Source: Watersipora subatra (Eukaryota; Bryozoa; Gymnolaemata; Cheilostomatida; Watersiporidae). From it: 64,000 bases of DNA. Of the stretch, positions 59,199 through 64,000 are shown piece by piece. The notes beneath the pieces were generated by a model. That model was not told the DNA's origin, did not search any database, and saw only the letters and a list, made by a program, of their open reading frames with translations. Every line of letters starts with the position of its first letter. Position 1 is the stretch's first letter. Where the stretch lies: NCBI RefSeq assembly GCF_963576615.1, contig NC_088708.1:1240001-1304000 (forward strand). Reading direction: 5' to 3'. Position numbers and translations under genes: made by a program.

Positions 59199-59315
59199 CT
59201 TCTTTTGATCATTGGTGAGGTGAAGAAGTTCAGTTGGAATGTAAAACGCCTTAACCAAAGCTGGGTCATCAAAATATGTCTCGTAATCTGGTCTAATAAC
59301 ACCTTTTGAAGCCAT
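59199..59315 (-). CDS. PROSER3: PROSER3-like exon 1 with start codon
   Basis: ATG at 59315 opens MASKGVIRPDYETYFDDPAL then VKAFYIPTELLHLTNDQKK, ending at a GTTTGA donor in phase 0, which fits exon 2. I do not remember this N-terminus in vertebrate PROSER3, so assignment to the same transcript rests on phase and position. The start faces PFDN2 across about 250 bp. Confidence 0.75.
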
Positions 59316-59565
59316 TGCTTAACAATCGGTTGTTACAATTACATGTTTTTCTCTACGATAGACTGTTTGAATGAAAAAGGCGTGAGCAAATGCAGTAGCG
59401 AACCTAAACTAGATTTTTTTAATATTATGTTATGTTCGGGGGCTCATCTAACCGATTCGTTCCACAATCACGACCATGCTACAGGAAGTCGCTTGTACCC
59501 TTGATGTTGCATGGAAACGGCGACCGAGTTAAACTTTTCATATTTCATGCGACGTACTCGCAAAA
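59316..59565. promoter_or_regulatory. Shared intergenic region between divergent PROSER3-like and PFDN2 genes
   Basis: Only 250 bp separate the two start codons, so both promoters and 5' UTRs must fit here; a bidirectional promoter is likely. It has a GC-richer patch around 59436-59530 (gttcgggggctcatctaacc; tggaaacggcgaccgag) and no clear TATA box. Confidence 0.65.
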
Positions 59566-59699
59566 ATGACAACCAAATCAACGACATCTAAACAGCCTAG
59601 CCAAGAACAAATTGTAAATGGCTTTAACGAACTTAGGAACCAGCAGAGGCAATATGCCGTCAAATTAAGTGAGATAACAGACGAGAGAAAAGAATATCA
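59566..59699 (+). CDS. PFDN2: Prefoldin subunit 2, exon 1
   Basis: ATG at 59566: MTTKSTTSKQPSQEQIVNGF then NELRNQQRQYAVKLSEITDE and RKEYQ. Prefoldin is the six-subunit jellyfish-shaped cytosolic co-chaperone that hands actin and tubulin to CCT. Beta-type subunits start with a coiled-coil helix of this kind; the xxQxIxxFNxLRxxQR pattern is specific to subunit 2. Donor GTAAGA at 59700, phase 2. Confidence 0.9.
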
Positions 59700-60423
59700 G
59701 TAAGATGAAGTTGTATTTCTTTCATCTAGCTTCATAAATTTTGTTTTAGGGCAACATTATAAGAAGCATATAAAAATATTCTTGTGAACTATTGCGGTTT
59801 TTAAAAAATAATTTGTTAAGGTGCTGTTTGAGCAGCTCAATATAAAGACTGGAGGTAACTCATTGTGTTGATATTATTTATAACATAAAGTTGCACAAAC
59901 CAGATATTGCGATTGTTGTTTGTGAGTAGGAAAGTAATGTTATACACAATTAATCTGCATCCACACATATATCAATGTTGATTTTGCTTTGTCGTTTTTT
60001 TCTATGTCGACTATGTTTAATTTGTGCATGGCAGCTTAGGTTGTGTGAACTAATTTGATTATTACTGGTTCGGGCACTAGTGAAGGTGTTAAGCTATTGC
60101 CAGTAAAAATCTATGAATCTTCTTAATATAGTAGATGTTTTGATGATTAAGAAAATTTGTAGTTAGAATGCAACAAGTTTAACACTGTTATCTCTTCATT
60201 CACTAGCCAGAGCAATCTGCCTAGCCAGAGCCCAGCAGTGCACAAAATAGTAAATCAGTCTGACCAATCAGATACTGATAATAGGGGAATCTCCTTCTAG
60301 CTAAACAGCAACACAAAATAGACTGAGTCAGCAAATCATGCTAAAACAAATCATCACACCTCCCCTTGATTTCTAAATCAACAAGAACAAAATTAGTAAA
60401 CTTCAAAACTTAAAATTCAACAC
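59700..60423. other. PFDN2 intron, 5' part
   Basis: AT-rich, nothing recognised. Confidence 0.5.
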
Positions 60424-60865
60424 TTAATACATATGATAGTCAGTAAGCCATGAGGGGGTTTGTCTTTTTCGTGTTGGTCGCGCATAGTCACTGGGAACCA
60501 CAACATTGTTAGCTAGATTATCACAGTCACCTGGGATCTGAAACAGATCTGGGGCGTATTGCAATTCATCATTGTCATGTTCTAGGCTATCGTCTTCTAC
60601 TTGCTGTTCGGTGTCTGACTCATGCACTTCTATGTATGTGTCGCCCCTTTCAGCTGCAGAATGTGGGTGGCAAAGCCTCAAATCACCAATGTGTCTGGAC
60701 ATTGAGTCTACTTTCAACGCCGTGTTTAACACTAATGATGTCACCTTGCCTTTTTGCCATTGTGTCGTACACCTTGCCTGAGGTGGCTTCACATACACAA
60801 CATCTCCTGGTTTAAAAGGATTCAGCTCAGTACTCTTGGGATGGTGGGCGGTCCGGTTTAGCTGA
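60424..60865 (-). pseudogene. LTR-retrotransposon Pol C-terminus (integrase tail)
   Basis: Minus-strand reading: LNRTAHHPKSTELNPFKPGD, VVYVKPPQARCTTQWQKGKV, then DSMSRHIGDLRLC and an acidic stretch ending TRKRQTPSWLTDY-x-Y-stop. This is the typical end of retrotransposon integrases (promoter-proximal 'GD-V-vK', then 'RH-DLR', then R-R-x-P-x-W). Only the last 145 or so codons are present in one open frame; no LTR was recognised nearby. An insertion fragment, antisense to PFDN2. Confidence 0.75.
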
Positions 60866-61119
60866 TTGTCTGGTTTAACTGATATGCCTATACATTGTAT
60901 ATCTATTATATATAAATGGCAAATATGTTTGTTTCTGTGCTACTCCTTCTAAATTAAGCCTCCAGACCTTACAAGCTCTATATATTCTTGATCAGCTAGG
61001 CCAGGAAAAAGTTTTAGGTCAATAAAAATATTTAAATTTGCATGGTGGAATTCACCGAAAAATTCTTTTGCCGCTGCAAAGCTTTATTTATGGTTCCAAA
61101 ATGATCAGAAGAAGAATTT

Positions 61120-61778
61120 ATGTTCAAAGGTTCTCCAAATCTTTCAGTTAGGTTCTCAGACTAAACTGGTGAAGCCCAAAAAGGTGAAGGGGCCATTCTT
61201 GCTCCCAAGAATGATGCCAATGCCAAACTCCTTGACACAAAGCATGGTGAAAATAAGAGCTAAAATCGGCGAACAAAATGGTTGATCCAGATGAAATTGC
61301 TAATTATCTAATAGAATTTTTTAATGGCCAGCAACCTGCGGGGCTGCCTCCTCATGATCTCATTTTGAAAAATTGAGTCCAAGTTCTTCTTAGAAAATTT
61401 GATACCTAAAAGCTTTGCATTAGAATTCGACTAGCTATTAAACGGATGATGACCTATGTTTGAGAAGTCACCATTTTGGCAGGCAAATACAAAAGTAAAA
61501 AAATGTGTTCTTCTCAATAAGCCCCCATTCCATCAGATCTGCCATTTGATTTCAAGAGACTTCAGCTTCCAATCAAACTCAGCTTTGCAATGTCTGTGAA
61601 TAAGAGTCAAGGACAAACACTACAAGTTGTTGGACTGAATAATACAGAGCCTGTGTTCTCTCATGATCAACTTTATGTAAGCTGCTTAATGGTTGGCAAT
61701 CCTAAAAATTTATGCGTTTTGACACTAGATAGAAAAGCCAAAAATGTGTACCAAGAAGCACTTCGAAATGTTTTTTAA
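61120..61778 (+). pseudogene. Helitron (RepHel) helicase, C-terminal part, broken
   Basis: Successive blocks of a Pif1-type Helitron helicase appear in order: GAILAPKNDANAKLLD (about 61185), NGQQPAGLPPHDLILK (about 61325), VLLRKFDT-stop-KLC, then LPFDFKRLQLPIKLSFAMSV (about 61540) followed by NKSQGQTLQVVGLN (helicase motif VI region) to the stop at 61776-61778. At least three stops or frameshifts make it a pseudogene. The 3' terminus of a Helitron lies 200 bp further on. Confidence 0.85.
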
Positions 61779-61939
61779 GATTGCGCCCAAGCATTTACAA
61801 AGTCTTTTTAAAGATCCCGTGTCAATTATCTAATTAGCATTACCATGTAATCTTTTCATAAGTCACAATGCCCATTTGCGTCCAAGTAAAATAAAAACAC
61901 TGTTGTAACATATTCGTTTGGTTATATTTTTTAAATATC

Positions 61940-61975
61940 TCCCAATATCCAGGCAATGCCAGGTACCTGCCCTAG
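61940..61975 (+). mobile_element. Helitron 3' terminus
   Basis: ccaggcaatgccagg (stem-loop with one mismatch), then tacctgcc and terminal CTAG at 61972-61975 followed by T. Same design as the ends at 23947 and 44676, and in the right place and orientation to be the end of the helicase-bearing copy. Confidence 0.75.
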
Positions 61976-62292
61976 TAGGTCTTTATACAGGAAAAATCAC
62001 ATTAATATGGCCTATATACATTGCACCATTTACTGTGCTCTATAATTTATATACTTTTAAATATTTAGCCTGTGAGAAAAAAAGTTAGTTCAAGTACAAA
62101 AAAGTAAAGTAAATGTTTATTTACATTATGTGGATGACCAATGAGCGGAGGTGATGTACGTTAGTCGGGGGTAAATATAGTGTTTGTTCGGAGTCAAAAA
62201 ATGCTGGTGGCTGATATTTACCCATTAAAGAAGGTTGAGGTGACTGAGGTCATGGGTCGTTGATATTTTTTGTCAATTTTCACAATGTTGTT

Positions 62293-62601
62293 TTACAACC
62301 TTTGTTCTGCAAGCCTGTTCATGCACAGGCTTGCAGAACAAAATGATTCCTTGTTTTTTCCTGGCTGATATGTACCGATGATAATTTTTTCGAAGGCTCT
62401 TAAATGTTGATACCATTGCTGGATCTCATTTTCTGGATGCAAATCAATGTAGTTGATAATACTATTAAGTGATTCTCCTATTCCCTTAGCCAGGGTCACC
62501 TTCCGTGTCCTCTCACTGTGTCTTAACGGTGTTTTCCTCCATATGTTCACCAGCCGTTGTAAAGACATGATGGAAGTCCCATGCTTCAAATCCTTTACCA
62601 C
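62293..62601 (-). other. Unassigned open frame, possible transposon remnant
   Basis: 102 codons beginning MVKDLKHGTSIMSLQRLVNI. The composition is protein-like (RLVNIWRKTPLRHSERTRKV), but I recognise no family and see no splice support to PFDN2. The 3' end overlaps a perfect 15-bp inverted repeat at 62304-62339 (gttctgcaagcctgt, 6-nt loop). Confidence 0.3.
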
Positions 62602-62715
62602 GGATTATGTCTGTCTTGTAGGATATATCTGAACTAATGGGATCCATTTTAATGAGAGTTGACTACTGCATACTGTAGTCAAGGGATATTTATCTTACTT
62701 TTTAATCTTCATTTT

Positions 62716-63335
62716 CTCTTACCCAGTAGTTATTAGTTATATTGTAGTAGTTATCAGTTATATTGTAGTAGTTAACATTTATATTGTAGTAGTTATCAGT
62801 TATATTGTAGTAGTTATCAGTTATATTGTAGTAGTTATCAGTTATATTGTAGTAGTTATCAGTTATATTGTAGTAGTTATCAGTTATATTGTAGTAGTTA
62901 TCAGTTATATTGTAGTAGTTATCAGTTATATTGTAGTAGTTATCAGTTATATTGTAGTAGTTATCAGTTATATTGTAGTAGTTATTAGTTATATTGTAGT
63001 AGTTATCAGTTATATTGTAGTAGTTAACAGTTATATTGTAGTAGTCATCAGTTATATTGTAGTAGTTATCAGTTATATTGTAGTAGTTATCAGTTATATT
63101 GTAGTAGTTATCAGTTATATTGTAGTAGTTATCAGTTATATTGTAGTAGTTATCAGTTATATTGTAGTAGTTATCAGTTATATTGTAGTAGTTATCAGTT
63201 ATATTGTAGTAGTTATCAGTTATATTGTAGTAGTTATCAGTTATATTGTAGTAGTTATCAGTTATATTGTAGTAGTTATCAGTTATATTGTAGTAGTTAT
63301 CAGTTATATTGTAGTAGTTATCAGTTGTATTGTAA
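62716..63335. repeat. 21-bp minisatellite, about 29 copies
   Basis: Unit gtagttatcagttatattgt plus a, extremely homogeneous. The minus strand is open (NYYNITD repeats) because 21 is a multiple of three. It ends about 130 bp before PFDN2 exon 2. Confidence 0.97.
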
Positions 63336-63464
63336 TGTTCTCTTTTGTCGAGTAATGGCATGGGAGCATGACCTTTTTTGCTGGACTCAAAAACACGGGA
63401 TAATATCATATTATTATTATATTAATATTATGGTATATTAACGTTTTTTATTTTGCTTTTGCAG

Positions 63465-63588
63465 ACTAGTCCTAGACACACTGAAGAATATGGAGAAGGA
63501 TCGCATATGCTATAGAATGATCGGCGAGGTACTTGTCCAGAAGACAGTCGGTGAAGTGATGCCAAAGCTACAGGATAGTGTTAAGCAG
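63465..63588 (+). CDS. PFDN2: Prefoldin subunit 2, exon 2
   Basis: Completes Gln and reads LVLDTLKNMEKDRICYRMIG then EVLVQKTVGEVMPKLQDSVK and Q, the beta-hairpin region with the conserved CYRM-[IV]-G-x-VLV motif of prefoldin 2. Acceptor gcttttgcag, donor GTGTGA; 124 nt, phase 2 in, phase 0 out. The third part (second coiled-coil helix) lies right of the window. Confidence 0.92.
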
Positions 63589-63679
63589 GTGTGATACTTA
63601 ATAATACCAGTGACTAACCTACATGTATCTCTGCATGTATGTATTATCAGACGATTGTATATATTGTCATGGCTCTACA

Positions 63680-64000
63680 TACAAGTGTCTCGACATGCGA
63701 GAAACTTTAGGTACGAGTAGCTGAATTTCGAGCAAGTTTCTTCCTTGAAAATCGAGGAATCTTTGAGATTCGAGCCGGTTGTTGATGGCCACTACATGGC
63801 CAAATATGCGAGAGGCCACTTTTGGTAACAGCATCGCTCGGTCTTTCTTCTCGAATCAGTTTAAAAAAAGTTTTTAAAATGTTGGCTAAAGGTTATAGTG
63901 AATGTGAGGTAAAATGGGGCTAACCGAAAATGGATACTAACAAAAAAGAAGACAAAATTAAAGTAAGTCTAGTGAAAGATAGAAACTTAGCTTCAAGTGG
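63680..64000 (+). mobile_element. Possible Tigger-like transposon, left part, cut by the window
   Basis: tctcgacatgcgagaaactt, tacgagtagctgaatttcgagc and repeated 'ttcgag' motifs resemble the subterminal region of other Tigger families. atggatactaacaaaaaaga at 63931 could start a transposase. Not confirmable within the window. Confidence 0.35.

Noticed and set aside
62702..63409. 235-codon NYYNITD repeat frame
   Set aside because: A 21-bp minisatellite in the PFDN2 intron; homogeneity points to DNA-level expansion.

Overview
This is animal nuclear DNA: intron-rich genes with GT-AG introns, LINE, Helitron, pogo/Tigger, hAT-like and TTAA-site elements, and a very heavy load of intronic minisatellites. 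No microbial operon structure is present. The calcium-channel beta subunit resembles invertebrate (spiralian-type) sequences, so an invertebrate bilaterian is likely; the species cannot be named from the sequence.

Layout. (1) About 1-25130, + strand: the 3' two thirds of a voltage-gated calcium channel beta subunit gene (CACNB family). Seven exons are visible, running from the end of the SH3 domain through the variable HOOK and the guanylate-kinase-like domain to a His/Ser-rich tail with stop at 24676. Its introns hold more than ten tandem arrays, a TTAA-site element interrupted by a Tigger element, a second Tigger copy with a hairpin element inside it, a hAT-like MITE and a short Helitron. 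(2) 26414-29192, - strand: a two-exon, 412-codon Ser/Asn-rich protein gene that I do not recognise, convergent with CACNB. (3) 32920-59315, - strand: a 13-exon gene whose exon phases all agree and add up to 671 codons plus stop. Three conserved blocks match PROSER3 (proline and serine rich 3) as I remember it. Its introns contain giant minisatellites of 81, 18, 53, 46, 57 and 33 bp and two decayed LINEs lying head to head. (4) 59566-63588, + strand: the first two exons of prefoldin subunit 2 (PFDN2), divergent from gene 3 across about 250 bp. Its intron contains an LTR-retrotransposon tail, a Helitron helicase remnant with its 3' terminus, and a 21-bp minisatellite.

The most unusual feature is at the start of the CACNB GK-domain exon. 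The intron/exon junction itself, with its pyrimidine tract, AG and first exon codons, has been amplified into nine copies at an exact 39-nt spacing. Because 39 is a multiple of three and the array has no stop, every acceptor joins in frame, so the locus could encode a ladder of 0 to 8 added 13-residue repeats at the HOOK/GK boundary. A second array (22-bp unit, not a multiple of three) multiplies acceptor-like sites before exon 9 of the PROSER3-like gene. Other intronic arrays carry dense transcription-factor-like motifs: perfect CArG boxes at 48180-49120, TGACTCA in a fold-back unit at 55467-57145, and CAGCTG E-boxes at 9170-9740.

All exon limits were read by eye from splice consensus and phase. 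No alignments, transcripts or searches were available. Family names come from remembered conserved motifs.
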